In this document: positions 51,035 to 62,726 of the stretch, piece after piece | Layout of the letters: the number at the start of each line of letters is the position of its first letter | Numbering within the stretch: the first letter of the stretch is position 1 | Source of the DNA: Astropecten irregularis | Lineage: Eukaryota; Echinodermata; Asteroidea; Paxillosida; Astropectinidae | Direction of reading: 5' to 3' | DNA length: 64,000 nucleotides | Assembly: GCA_963971285.1 (NCBI GenBank) | Contig: OZ020254.1 | Location: 1,860,001 to 1,924,000, forward strand | Notes under the pieces: model-generated | Told to the model about the DNA's origin: nothing | What the model saw: only the letters and a program-made list of their open reading frames with translations | The model's database searches: none | Position numbers and translations under genes: made by a program

Positions 51035-51284
51035 GGAAAGAATTCCACTCACTGCCATTATGTAAACGGGGTTATTTCCTCCAAGAGATAACTTATTGGA
51101 TGCAAGTCATCTCAAGTGTGTGCACTGGGGTAGCATATCTGAAAAGTGAGATTTTCAGTGTTTTTTACCTACAATGAATGAATGATATACACTTCGAATG
51201 TAGCGGTAGCCATTTTTCTCACAACGCCCTCTGTCGGTCCCATAGGTTTGTGCACAAGTGATGGCCGTCAGTGGAATTCTGTCT
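51035..51284. mobile_element. Family K MITE, inverted neighbour, with 8-bp target duplication
   Basis: GGAAAGAATTCCACTCACTG to CGTCAGTGGAATTCTGTCT. GAATCTAA flanks both sides (51027-51034, 51285-51292). Its interior is inverted relative to the copy 110 bases away. Ends about 200 bases before the SDR start codon. Confidence 0.88.
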
Positions 51285-51482
51285 GAATCTAATGTTAAAA
51301 TTGATTTAAAATCATTTTGCAAATCGGTATCAAACTTCAAAGTCAATTTTTTGGTTAAGTGTTTTATATCTACGTTGTTGAAGGACAATAAATTATTTGC
51401 AAAATACAGTATCGGAATCTCATTCATTTGCAGTATGAATTTCTCTTCCATTTCCCTCCGAAGTCGGTAAGCTTTAATCTCG

Positions 51483-54400
51483 ATGACGTCACCGGTTGCC
51501 CTGGTGCAGGGTGCTAGCAGAGGACTGGGACTTCAATTCTGCCGAAGCCTTCTCCAGAGGAACCCTACCACCCATGTCATAGCCACCTGCCGGGACCCTG
51601 GGAATGCACAGGAACTCTCTGCCCTGCAGGTTAATACTAGTGCATAATGTAGACTTGATTCATAGTCAGTAATTTTACATGGTCTCCTTTTGTGTGTAAG
51701 ATCTTTGCATTTGGAAGTGCTTTGGTGAAATTCATGTATGACAAACTTTGGAAATAATGCTGAGACTACATTGATTTGCATTGAAAAGTATTGCATCCAA
51801 AGGTTGAATTTGCATACCTTTTTACATTTTAAGTGTAGTGTGGGCTACTGTATGTGGCCTAGTGGTCTGGCATGTCGTACGCAAGGTCTTAGTGGTCAAT
51901 CTACAGATTGTGGGTTTGAATCCAGTTATGGGCTAGTGGTGCTTGCGTCCTTGGGCAAGACGCTTTGTCACTTATTGCTCCTCTTCACCCATGCGTGGAT
52001 TGCGTGCCAGGTGTAAATGGATAGCTATGAAGGTAGAGATCTATGACTTTGTAGTCTTTTAGTAGTCTCTCTGGCTTCAAACCAGATTGGACCCTTCCGG
52101 CCTGTCAATCAAACTGTGCGCATTGACCAATTGGAGGAGGCCTTTTAATCTGGTGACCACAAAAGCCTCGGTCACAAGCAGTATGTAAAACACTCACGTG
52201 GGCGGGGCTTAAGACCAAAGCTTGAACTGTCCATTACATGGGGCCAATTTCACGGCCCTGCTTAGCACAAAATTTTGCTAAGCATGACATTTCAGTCTTT
52301 ATAAAAGCAGGGTTAACAACAAAATGTCCATGTGATTGTTCTTTGGCTGACTTGTTGACTGACCATGAACATCAAATGGAATTTTTAACTGTGGTTTGTT
52401 TTATTGGGCTAGACATTTTTGTGCTTTGAAGCAAATTTTTGTGCTTAACAGCACCATAAAATTGGCCCCTGTGCCTGTTCTCATGCTAGCACTGTATGTA
52501 CAGCCTGTCGGAGTGTCATGTACATTATATGTGTATGCTAGTGTTGCTCGTTTGGTGAATCTGTATAATTTGTGTAACTTTTGACCTCACACAGAGCCAG
52601 AACAGAGATCGGCTGAATGTAGAGCAGCTGGACATCACTCAGCCAGGCGACATCCAAAGGGTCACCCAGAAAGTCCAAGCCGACGGGGTCAAGAAACTGG
52701 ACCTTCTTATCAACTGTGCCGGGTTGTTGCACCCGTCGGGGAGAGGAGAAACCAGCTTGAGGGATGTCACCCTAGAGGTGGGATTTCCAAGTTTTACTCG
52801 TTGGACTCTTTCGTGGATAGGTCGGAAGTGTGCATTGAAGGCATATGAGAAATACATTATGGAAGAGTGTGCTCTGAAAAAATGTACACAAAATCCCATA
52901 GGTGGGCTGCTCACCAAAGGGTCTATGTTGGTGGAATCTCGTGGGGACCCCTGCCAACTTTCATAGCACTGCTTACTTATTCTGGTCATCGTTTTTAGCT
53001 CACACTAGTTTGAGCACAAATTCTTATAAAATAATCATCAAATAACCACAAGGGAAACTGACTGAATCTTAAATCATTGAAAAGTGAACAAAGAAAATTA
53101 ACCGGAGGGGGAGTTGAACCAGTGACCTCCAGAATACTGTACCAGTGCTCTATCAACTGAGCTATCCAGCTCTACGTTGGTGGTGGCCCTGATAGTCAAT
53201 TATCTTTGTTCGTTTGGCAGTCAGAAGCCATGAAACCACGCACACACTGCCATATCCCAAGGATCAATTAACGTACGTGCAGCATTAGCAATACCATAAA
53301 ACTTCATGCATAGCCGTAACTCCTTTTTGATATTTATGTTTCAGGGCCTGTCGTTGACATTGGCAACCAATGCAGTGGGCCCCCTTCTCATGGTCAAGCA
53401 GTTTGCCCCCCTGCTGGCCAAAGGATCCGGACTGTTTGGCTCCAAGGGAGAAGGCAAAGGTCATTCGGGGGTCGTCATGAACATGTCAGCAAGGGTCGGC
53501 TCCATTTCAGACAATAAAGGTGATGAGCGTTTAGTCCAATTTCAAAATCATTGTGCATGTATTTTGAGGTGAAGTCAAGAATTTGCATGCTTTTGCCTGA
53601 AGGGAAAAAATAAACATACAAACAAAATAATTATTTATTTGTGCTTGTTTTTCATGTGCAAAGAATACCATTATACATCAGGGATGTGGAACTGCAGATT
53701 TTAATCTGAATTCCGATTTTTGTTTGTTTAGATTTTAACTCAGAATTTCAGCTTTCTTGCACACCTGCTCTGTACAAAAGGATAGGAACCTTTACATTTC
53801 AAGGTTTTTTTTGGTTCAGATTTTTTTGTTGTGGCTACTCACATCCCTGTTTTCTTTGGTGCACAAGTAACTTACATCCTCAAAAAACTATCCAGGATAT
53901 TTTTAAGAGGACTGTACAATGCAGTCATGGTACAGGCATGTAACTTTTCCTCAGATCAGCTGATTTCCTCCTTTTTTTTTCGCTTCACTTTTATGCCATC
54001 GCTAAGTGAAGAACACTATACAAAGTAGGCTAAAGATTGGAATTGTTTTTAAGTCCAAGTTGCATGCCTGCATGGTAGCAATAGCATATTGTTTGATGGC
54101 CAAAATTGGTTCAGGTGTAAAGAATGTGGAGAATGTACTGTAGGGATGGTTCACACTGTCATGCATTCATTGTCATGCATTCTGTACATTTCCTTGCCAA
54201 GATGTATCCTGGAATGTCAGGGGTATGCCCTTCATTCAGAATAGCAGTGTAGCAAACAGCGCCCTCTGTTGACTGTGTTTTTCTCTCTCTCTCTCTCCAT
54301 TGGGGAAAAAAAGGTCTAGGAGGATGGTACAGCTACCGCATGTCCAAAGCCGCCCTGAACATGGCCACCAAAAACCTGAGCATCGAGCTGGCTAGAGGGC

Positions 54401-54600
54401 GCTCTCCGGTCATTTGCGTCAGTGTCCATCCAGGCACGGTCAATACTGACCTGTCCCGGCCCTACCACAAGAGCGTGCCCAAAGACCAGATCTTCAGCCC
54501 TGAATACTCGGTAGGATGTATCTTTGCTCTTATGGACCGTTTGACCATGGAAGACACAGGTGGTTTTTTCGGCTGGGACGGCAAAGCCATACCGTTTTGA
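51483..54600 (+). CDS. C-factor-like short-chain dehydrogenase/reductase, 4 exons
   Basis: Predicted NAD(P)-dependent oxidoreductase of 263 residues, probably soluble. Exons: 51483-51629, 52595-52777, 53345-53519, 54314-54600; junctions keep frame with GT-AG ends. Seen: Rossmann nucleotide-binding motif QGASRGLG (9-16; Gln stands where TGxxxGxG has Thr), CRDP (35-38), LDIT (61-64), the INCAG strand motif (88-92), TNAVGPLL (118-125), and the full catalytic set Asn119, Ser163, Tyr176 and Lys180 (YRMSK). The C-terminus VSVHPGTVNTDLSRPY and GGFFGWDGKAIPF match the C-factor/CsgA-like SDR group found in bacteria, plants and invertebrates. The length is normal. The substrate is unknown. Introns contain SINEs and a hAT-like element; the coding exons look intact. 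The ATG lies in a perfect TGACGTCA palindrome. It shares the 48773-51482 upstream region with haspin, which is transcribed the other way. Confidence 0.93.
51484..51491. promoter_or_regulatory. TGACGTCA (CRE/ATF-like palindrome) overlapping the SDR start codon
   Basis: The ATG of the dehydrogenase forms part of a perfect 8-base CRE. It could bind CREB/ATF factors, or be a chance result of the MTS codons. Confidence 0.3.
51838..52065 (+). repeat. tRNA-derived SINE, type 1, in SDR intron 1
   Basis: TGGCCTAGTGGTCTGGCATG and TGGGTTTGAATCCAG as A and B boxes; CTTGGGCAAGACGCTTTGTC follows, with a small local duplication of the CACCCA...GTAAATGG part. Confidence 0.8.
52240..52471. repeat. Family D element in SDR intron 1
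   Basis: GGGGCCAATTTCACGGCCCT and AAAATTGGCCCCTG as ends. Interior in the opposite orientation to 28634 and 60735. Confidence 0.8.
53041..53275 (-). repeat. tRNA-like SINE, type 2, in SDR intron 2
   Basis: On the minus strand GGATAGCTCAGTTGATAGAG and GGTTCAACTCCCCC serve as A and B boxes; TGGCTTCTGACTGCCAAACG is upstream. Ends about 70 bases before the SDR exon at 53345. Confidence 0.75.
53520..54313. other. SDR intron 3
   Basis: No exon or known repeat. A short CT microsatellite at 54276-54297 supplies the pyrimidine tract before the last exon. Confidence 0.6.
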
Positions 54601-54619
54601 ATTTCTGTCAAGAGACAGA

Positions 54620-54751
54620 TTAGCCTTTTGAGAAAGATCCTGCTAGGATCGAAACCCATCAGGCCCTCCTAACTCCGGGAATGTTTTAAATTTCAGGTCA
54701 TAAGTTTGGCTGATGAGCAGTTTGCAGCAGTTTATTACTTGTATTGAAGAG
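54620..54751 (+). repeat. Family L repeat in the probable SDR 3'UTR
   Basis: Hairpin GATCCTGCTAGGATC (54636-54650), then GAAACCCATCAGGCCCTCC and GGCTGATGAGCAGTTTG; starts about 20 bases after the SDR stop. Confidence 0.65.
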
Positions 54752-55640
54752 ACAATTTACATGAAGGTCCTACATGTAAGAACCAATACTTGCTCACACA
54801 ACGCAATTATCTTTCATTATCATATCAAATACAGTATTAATTAATCTCAAAACTGACTAGATTTATTGCAGTTATTGAAGGGAAAACACAGAAGTCTGAA
54901 TGAACAGAACCTGAATGTCGCAGATTCAAATCCCACGACATTCAGTGTCTTTGATTTTGTTCTCTTTAAAATGACTTGACATTTTGGGTGAACCCAGACA
55001 TTGTAGGTTCGAATCCCCCTTCGGTCTGTCTTCTTGATTCTCCCTGAAAAATTACAGCTGTGTTCCATCAGCAATTACTGAGCCAACCTAAGATTTGAAG
55101 ACCTTTGTATTGCATGGGACTACTGCCAGCGGACGTCTGCTTAGCACAAGAAAATTGCTTAGCAATATTTTGTGCCATGCAACTTATAGACACCTGTGCC
55201 CAGACCTACTGCAAGTGGGACTTCTCTCTTCCATTGTGTGTGATTTTCAAGTGTGTGTATGCTATTTAAAAAAGTATTTATCCAAGGATGAAAAAATTGA
55301 TAACATTTATATTCTAAGAACATGTATTTTCTCGTATGTCTATGATAATTTACAGTCAATTTAAAGATAGGCAATGGAGTGGATTGGGTTGTAATATATG
55401 ATTATATTGTATGTAAAAACCTGCCAAATTATTCGAAGATTACTACATACCATGAGGGCAGTCTTTCGTTGAATGCTGGATTGGGTATTGATTTATCATG
55501 GCCTTCCATTTTTTTATTTATTTTTTTTTCTTGCCAACTTTTCATGGTCTTTTTTGGTCTTATCTTCAAGTCTTCCCAATTCTCCTTCTTTGCTTCTTGG
55601 TTAACCTCTTCCTCTCATATTGTTTGTTCTGTATCCTGAG
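54752..55640. other. Intergenic or SDR 3' flank, nothing recognised
   Basis: AT-rich, no supported gene. Confidence 0.4.
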
Positions 55641-55778
55641 GTTGATTTTACGACACCCGATGTTCGATCATAACTAATGTTAAGGAGGATAACCCACCAT
55701 ATCCTACATAAGGCTGCAATGCCTCATTTTCAGTCCTACGATTGATTTGATAGTAAGTTACGATGAGTTTGGTGAAAG
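55641..55778. repeat. Family G element, decayed
   Basis: Reverse orientation: GGATAACCCACCATATCCTAC and GATAGTAAGTTACGATGAGT match the other family G copies in complement. Confidence 0.6.
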
Positions 55779-56598
55779 AGTTTTGTCGGAATGAAGAAAA
55801 TGAGGTTTCCAACTTTTCCTTAAAGTGAAAAAAATTATACATGAAATGAAACTTCAAAAACATCGTCTGAACACTTTTCAGGCTTTAAACTACTTTCAAT
55901 TTATTTATAATAGGTTTCCACTTAGGAATGGTATTTGAAAATTTACATATCCACTAGTCCATTCAAAAGATTGAAAAATAAAATGAATGTTCTCTGTTTA
56001 GGCAGTACAAACCGGTGTAGAACTCCAGAGTATGTATTTCAGTTAAACATTTAACAAGGGAACACAAAATAATGTGATCATGTTACCCATTTTATACAGG
56101 CTGAAAATAACAAGTCCAAATCTGATTTTGCCTGTTCACATCGCGGCTCTTGGGCGTGGACCAGGTATACAAAACGGGGACCAGCTACATGTTGATAATC
56201 TTGTTAATTAATGTGTATTTTATAATTAAAACCAAGACAAAGATCACAGAGAGATGCAAAACCCACCGACTTTCATAATTCAGGGTAGTGTGCTTTATAT
56301 TGAGACGGGACTATTATTTATTTAACCATTGCACAATAAAAGTGTCTTTTTACATATTAAGGTTTTGGAGCTATGGATATTTTTGGTGATAAATTTATGC
56401 AATATGGAAAACGTGATTCCCTGATTAATAGCAAGTCTACTTTCACTTAATAATAATAATAATAAATACATTCTTAAGAAGCGCTTCACATTGTAAAATA
56501 GTCTCAAAGCTCTTTACAATTGGATAAAATTACATTAAAAAATGGAGAGAAATTTAGTTACGTTCATCATTACTTAGAGTGTATATTAACAGCACCAT
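55779..56598. other. Intergenic, nothing recognised
   Basis: A short TAA microsatellite at about 56449-56463; otherwise featureless. Confidence 0.4.
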
Positions 56599-56840
56599 CT
56601 GGGGCTAATTGCATGGAGCTGCTAAGCATAGAAAAAGTGCTTAGCACAAAAATATCTTGCCTAATAAAACAAACCACCAATTCCATTTGATATTCATGGT
56701 CAGTAAACAACAGCCAAAGAACAATCACAAGTGATACACAACACATTGAAAAATTGTTGTTAATCCTGTTTTTATTAAAACAGAAATTTCGTGGTTAGTT
56801 TAAATGTTTGTGCTAAGCAGGGTCGTGAAATTGGACCCAG
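56599..56840. repeat. Family D element
   Basis: CTGGGGCTAATTGCATGGAG and GTCGTGAAATTGGACCCAG as ends; interior AACAATCACAAGTGATACAC. Confidence 0.8.
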
Positions 56841-57097
56841 ATGTGTGACTTTGAGCAGAGGAAGTTTAACTATCATAATTTATGAAAACAAGAGTAATTG
56901 TGTATACTTTATATGTTATATCTAAAAGTTAACATTCATGAGACCATTGTCTTGGGCTTAATTTCAAACAAAGCTTTTCTCATGTTTCAGATTAATTATT
57001 GTGAGTACTGGTACAGTTAGTGTTAATTAAACAATTAAATGCATTATTGGAAATCAATCGGAGTCATTTTTTTTTAAACGACGCCTGATGTTTTTTG

Positions 57098-57302
57098 TTA
57101 AAGGTAATATCATACTTAGTTTTTTGTCAAAGAAATGCTAAAGATAATTTGGGTCACTGGTTTTTACTTTTTTCTGGATAAATACAGCATTTCAGGCAGA
57201 ACAATTTTAACGGTATGTTTCTACCATCACCATCTTTATACCCTGTAAGTTATAGGTAAATTTCTGTTTCGGTATGCTACCAAAGTATGATACTACTTTT
57301 AA
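57098..57302. repeat. Family A MITE with internal deletion
   Basis: TTAAAGGTAATATCATACTTA to GCTACCAAAGTATGATACTAC and TTAA; only 205 bases, so the central third is missing. Confidence 0.85.
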
Positions 57303-57669
57303 ACACCAGTTCATTTAGGACTCGATACAACAGCAGTCATTCAATACATACAGTTGTACATCTTGGGAGGTTCTGCTATAATTATTCTTTCCTTTTGACA
57401 TATTTCGCAAAACATTTTGACTGAAGATAAAAACAACACTATCCCACCAATAACAATTTTAATCTACATTTTGGACTACAGTTGTAATCTTTCGAAGGAT
57501 GTCGTGCCAAAAAGGTGGGGGCGGGGATGCGAAAAAGGTGGGGGAGGGAGTAAATTACGGAACAGGCCCCGGTCAAGGCGTTTGTCATTAGCCTGACTGT
57601 ACCGGATCCATATTCCATAATGGCCGACAAGTGCTGTAGAATATTCATTTAGGAGTCTATGCAGGGACT

Positions 57670-58035
57670 TTAAAGGTAGTTTCATACTTTGGTTAGAAAA
57701 CAAAACAGAAATGTTCACAGATTTACGTATAACTTACAGGGTATGAAGATGGTGGTGGTAGAAACATACCATTAACAATTTTCCGCCTGAAATGGTGTAT
57801 TTATCCAGAAATTAGTAAAACAACGACCGAAAATCTTTTTGATCTTTTAAAAGATCGAAAATAAAAGAGAAAAGACTTAGGAAATACTGTGGCCGTTTTT
57901 CACCGTTTGGCTCAAAAAGTGGGCACCCTATGGGACTGGAATTTTCACAGAAAACTATTACTGTATCGTCCTTGATATTTTTGCCCATGAATCTGTATTT
58001 CTTTGACAAAAACCAAAGAATGATATTACCTTTAA
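57670..58035. repeat. Family A MITE, full length
   Basis: TTAA flanks, ends AAAGGTAGTTTCATACTTTGG and CCAAAGAATGATATTACCTTT, central GATCTTTTAAAAGATC. Confidence 0.9.
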
Positions 58036-58328
58036 TAATCATGGAAGAAACATGCAGCGACCTCGCTCGATCTGCGTTGTTTGCCATGGTAACGTGAAGG
58101 CTTTCGATCAATATTGTCTGCAGTACAACATGGTTTCCATTGTATTGCACACAAACTCGTTCACCAATACGTGAATACAGACTACATACACTAATAAGCA
58201 GAAGTATTCTTCATTTAAAACGATATTTATTAGTGCCTTCTCGGATTTTCCACAGACAACGCGCGGACATTTGGACACAAGTAAACATGTTAAGGCCGAA
58301 CTCTGGGTGAAACCTAATAACCAACTTG

Positions 58329-58700
58329 TTAAAGGTATAACTTCAATATTCATGATTGGTAAAGATCACATAGAACAGCAGCTACACTTTGATCCAGAAT
58401 GAACATGAAATAATAAATCTGAGTTCAATCGGACATTTGAGTCACGAGAATATAACGAAAACCCGACTCAATTGTTCTTATGAAACATATAAAGAATGGA
58501 TTGATCTTACTCCGAGATCAAAACTGTTTTCGGTCTTTGTTTGACTAATTGCTGGATAAATACAATATTACAGGCGGAAATACTGTAACGGTATGTTTCT
58601 ACAAGCTGAGCGCTATGTTCATACCTTGAAAGTTACATGTATATGTAAATCTTTTGAAATTTCTGTTTGGATATGTTACAATCCTATACTGTACCTTTAA
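58329..58700. repeat. Family B MITE abutting a family C element
   Basis: AAAGGTATAACTTCAATATTC then ATGATTGGTAAAG at the left; CAATCCTATACTGTACC and TTAA at the right. The right TTAA is also the left TTAA of the family C element. Confidence 0.88.
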
Positions 58701-59268
58701 AGGATTCATGCAGTGCTTTTTTCAGTCAGGTTATTGTATTGCCTTCATACAGAGAATACACTGACAGATAATGAATGGCAAGTCTTATTTTGGTTTCAAA
58801 CTAGCATTTGGTTTTCATTTGAATGGCTTTGCAAAATGGGGGATTTTCATGTATGCTCATGTGGGGAACCAACAGCAAAAGTATAATGAAAAAAAAAAAC
58901 ATAAAAAATGAAGAGGCAAACTTGCCCCACAGAAATGGTTTGGTTTATAAATTACACCACCATTTAGTGAGTGCATGGAACGTATTCGGCAAAATAGCAC
59001 CCATTGAGGAGGAAAAGGTCTGTCAGAAAACCTATAAAAGCAACCAACTTTTTGTGCACAAATCAATTGAGTTATACTGCTCTCAGTTACCCAGATGACG
59101 TCACAGTTTTGCTCATGAATATGGAAATTCTAATTAGCATATCGACCAAAAAACCCGTTGTTAACCCTGAAACAGTGTGACGAAGTGGGTAAAGTCACAG
59201 GCCCATAAAACAGTTGCTTTTTTGGCACATGTTCAAGCCATAATATTCATATTGCACAGACCCTTTAA
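58697..59268. mobile_element. Family C element, full length
   Basis: TTAAAGGATTCATGCAGTGC at the left and ATATTGCACAGACCCTTTAA at the right are inverted. A long inverted relative begins at 63473. Non-coding; the 91-codon frame inside is not conserved between the copies. Confidence 0.8.
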
Positions 59269-59602
59269 CTATCGCCTTTACCGCTCACTTAAAAGGTGAA
59301 TATGCACGCTGCAGCAGCCGGTTTCCTATTAATTTTCCAGTAGTTCAGTTCCGTTAACGACAAACGCCTTGACCAGAGCTAATTAGCGGATTGTGTGAGA
59401 CCACGGATGCTCTTTATAAGGATTTCTATATTATACCAGCCCCATAATACAGAGCTGCCTTTATATAAAAATCCAATCAATTCATTAGATTTTGACATCG
59501 CTCTGGCTTTTGTCATGAGATGTCACCATACACTGCATGTGCCGGCAGCTATTCATAATCATAAGAGAATTGTCCCGCTTTTTTCACTTCTCCAATTAAA
59601 CA

Positions 59603-59955
59603 TTAAAGGTAGTATCATACTTTGGTAAGAAGCCAAAAAAAGAAATGTTCACAGATTTACGTATAACTTACAGGGTATGGAGATGGTGGTGGTAGAAACA
59701 TACCGTTAAAGTATTTCCGCCTGAAATGCTGTATTTATCCAGGAAAGAGTAAAACAACGACCGAAAATCTTTTTGATCTTTTAAAAGATCTCTGGTCACC
59801 GATTTTACACTTTTCTGGATAGATACAGCATTTCAGGCAGAAAAATTGTATCGGTATGTTTCTACCACCACCATCTTTATACCCTGTGAGTTATAAGTAA
59901 ATCTGTGATGATTTCTGTTTCGGTATGCTACCAAAATGTGATACTATACCTTTAA
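59603..59955. repeat. Family A MITE, symmetrical fold-back variant
   Basis: Its right half is an inverted copy of its left half (GGTATGTTTCTACCACCACC against GGTGGTGGTAGAAACATACC) instead of the usual distinct right half, so the whole copy could form one long hairpin. Confidence 0.8.
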
Positions 59956-60600
59956 AGTTTTATAATTTTTGAAAACTAGATGATTTCGAATGCGTGTTCT
60001 TTTCCACGATAACATCATAAATCTTTAATTTACGATAAATAAACGAAAGAACTGCTCATTTTATGGGGATTTGGTGGAACGAAATGAAACGATGCTTCGA
60101 GTTTCACTAGTAATTACTTTTAATATAGCTCTATGGCCTACACCTAATTAGTCATTATTCAGCCGACCGTACACCTTTAATATCCAACCCATGTCCTTTG
60201 TGTGGTATCACCGCTCCGATCAATAACATAATGTCTCATGCCTACCCTGCATTTTCATGATAAGAATAGCTCCATTGCGTATTGTGAGGCCGTGGTTGCC
60301 AAGGAAACCGCCTACACAACAATTATTCGGCAATTCGTGCTAGAAAAGTTGAGCATATTGGTGAATTTAGGCCTACATGTGTGTTTAATATATGCAGGTG
60401 ACATCGGGTGTACAGGTACGGTAACACAATATGGCGGCAATGCATTATTGACAGCACATGCCGCGCGTAATGTAAAACACACTTTTTATACAAAATTAAG
60501 TCAAAGATGGCTTTTCCAGTAAAATTAAGATCTAAATGGATGCCTGAAAATACAATGTAAGGAGTACAATGCACCCGTGATATTTAGGCAACACACATTG
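59956..60600. other. Intergenic, nothing recognised
   Basis: No supported gene. Confidence 0.4.
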
Positions 60601-60720
60601 CAATGTATCACTAAGGGACGCAACGCAACACAACGCAACGCAGAGTATTAGAAAAGAAACGCGTCACAATCATGCAAATGCAACGCACTCACGCAAAATG
60701 CAACGCAAAACGTAATTTTC
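60601..60720. repeat. CAACG-rich degenerate array
   Basis: Repeated AACGCAACGCA-like words spaced irregularly; a decaying short tandem repeat next to a family D element. Confidence 0.6.
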
Positions 60721-60734
60721 AAAGACGTGCGGAC

Positions 60735-60979
60735 CAGGGGCCAATTTCATAAAACTGTTAAGCATAACAATTTGCTTAGCACAAAAGTGTCTCTCCCAAT
60801 AAAACAAACCACCATTGAAAATTCCAATTGATATTCATGGTCAGCGAACAACAGCCAAAGAACAATCACAAGTGATACACAACACGTGGACATTTGGTTG
60901 TTAACCCTGTTTTTATTAAGACAGAAATGTCATGCTAAGCCAATTTTTGTGCTTAACAGTTTTATGAAATTGGCCCCTG
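60735..60979. repeat. Family D element, best-preserved copy
   Basis: CAGGGGCCAATTTCATAAAAC and TTTTATGAAATTGGCCCCTG are near-perfect inverted ends. No clean 8-bp target duplication was seen. Confidence 0.85.
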
Positions 60980-61511
60980 GTAACGAATTGCAGACCATGA
61001 CTGGCAATTAACAGTTCAGCACACGTTCAACCGAACGTAATGTTAGCCCCAATGAACAAATTGTGCATGCGTGCGCACGGTGGTTTGAAATGTGGTGTTT
61101 TGGCAAGAGTCTGCAATCTACAGTCACTGTGTCTCCCCCGTTTCTCCAACGCATCGCCCCTACCCCACCATCTCGGAAATTAAAATCGGAAAGAAAAAAA
61201 CACAAGTGTGGTTTTGAAATGTCAGTGAAGAGTTCCCCTCCAATTCAATATCCATGTGAATTCCTATACTGCAAAATTAACGCGGCAATTATTTGGCTGC
61301 CATTTACGTGAAGGTCTAATTTTCCTCGCCCACAAGCCTATACCATTATACTCCAATTAAATCGGCCTTGCCTACCCGTTATACTCCGAGCGATCTCCCA
61401 TAGGGCCTACCTCCCACAGTAAATTCCACTTTGCTGTTCATTTTCCTTGGTGCGATCGGTTTGGAGTCATTATGGCACAAATTAGGTTCAAAGACACTGA
61501 TACTGAGTTAC
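60980..61511. other. Intergenic, nothing recognised
   Basis: No supported gene. Confidence 0.4.
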
Positions 61512-61874
61512 TTAAAGGTAATATCATACTTTGGTTTTTATCAACGAATACAGATTCATGGGTAAACATATCAAGACAGATATAGTAATAGTCATCTGTG
61601 AAAATGCAGTCCCATACGGTGACCACTTTTTGAGAAAACAGTGAAAAACTGCCACAGTATTTCTTAAGTCTTTTCCCTTTTATTTTTGACCTTTTAAAAG
61701 ATCAAGAATATTTTCGGTCGTTGTTTTACTAATTTCTGGATAAATACACCATTTCAGGCGGAAACATTTTTACGGTATGTTTCTACCACCACCATCTTCA
61801 TACCATGTAAGTTATACGTAAAACTGTTAACATTTCTGTTTTGGTTTCTTACCAAAGTATGATACTACCTTTAA
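61512..61874. repeat. Family A MITE, full length
   Basis: TTAA flanks and standard ends; reverse orientation. Confidence 0.9.
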
Positions 61875-62075
61875 ATTCTCACACAACCGCCATAATATAC
61901 GCTTATGGCCTAAATCGCTGGAGCGAGACGCATTAGTGGCTAAAGTGAAAGTCATCACCCATTTGGATATGATCATGCATGTTTAATATGATTGATGAGA
62001 TTATACCTGCTATCTCTAAATGAGACCAAAAATCTCCTGGTGCATCTGTTTAGCCTCTGGCATCAATTTGTTGCT

Positions 62076-62440
62076 TTAAAGGTACATGTATAACTTTTTT
62101 GCCAAAGAAAATGCAGATTCATGGACAAAAATATCAAGGAAGATACAGTAATAGTCATCTGTGAAATTTCCAGTCCCATACGGTACCCACTTTTTGAGAA
62201 AAACATTGAAAAACGCCCACGATATTTTTTATATCTATTCACAGAATGTTTTATCTCCCTGCGATTAAATCTGTTTTTGTCTTTGTTTTTACTCTTTTTT
62301 TTTCTGGATAAACACAGCATTTCAGGCAGTACGGTTTTAACGGTATGTTTCTACTATCACCAGCTTTATACCCTGTAAATAATGTAAATCTGCGAGAATT
62401 TCTGTTTTGGTCTCTTACCAAAGTATGATACTACCTTTAA
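62076..62440. repeat. Family A MITE with altered left end
   Basis: TTAAAGGTACATGTATAACTT at the left departs from the family; the right end ACCAAAGTATGATACTACC and TTAA is normal. Confidence 0.8.
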
Positions 62441-62726
62441 AAGTAACATCTTTTTAGCTTCATGCACCAATAGACAATTAATATTTAACAAAACCATAAA
62501 TATCAATTAATCGCCACTGTGGAGTTTCTCTTCCTCGTGATATGAATAATGATATATCAATTATGGACCTCAGCGCGTGCGTGCCTCTTTTCACCTTAAT
62601 ATGTAGCTGTGTGATGCTGCTTTTTGTCTTTGGCTTTGGTCTTTTTATCGTCTTAATTTCACATTCTTAACAGACAGATTCTTTTTAATTAACACTATCC
62701 TAGCTTAAATATCATTTCAAAACTAC

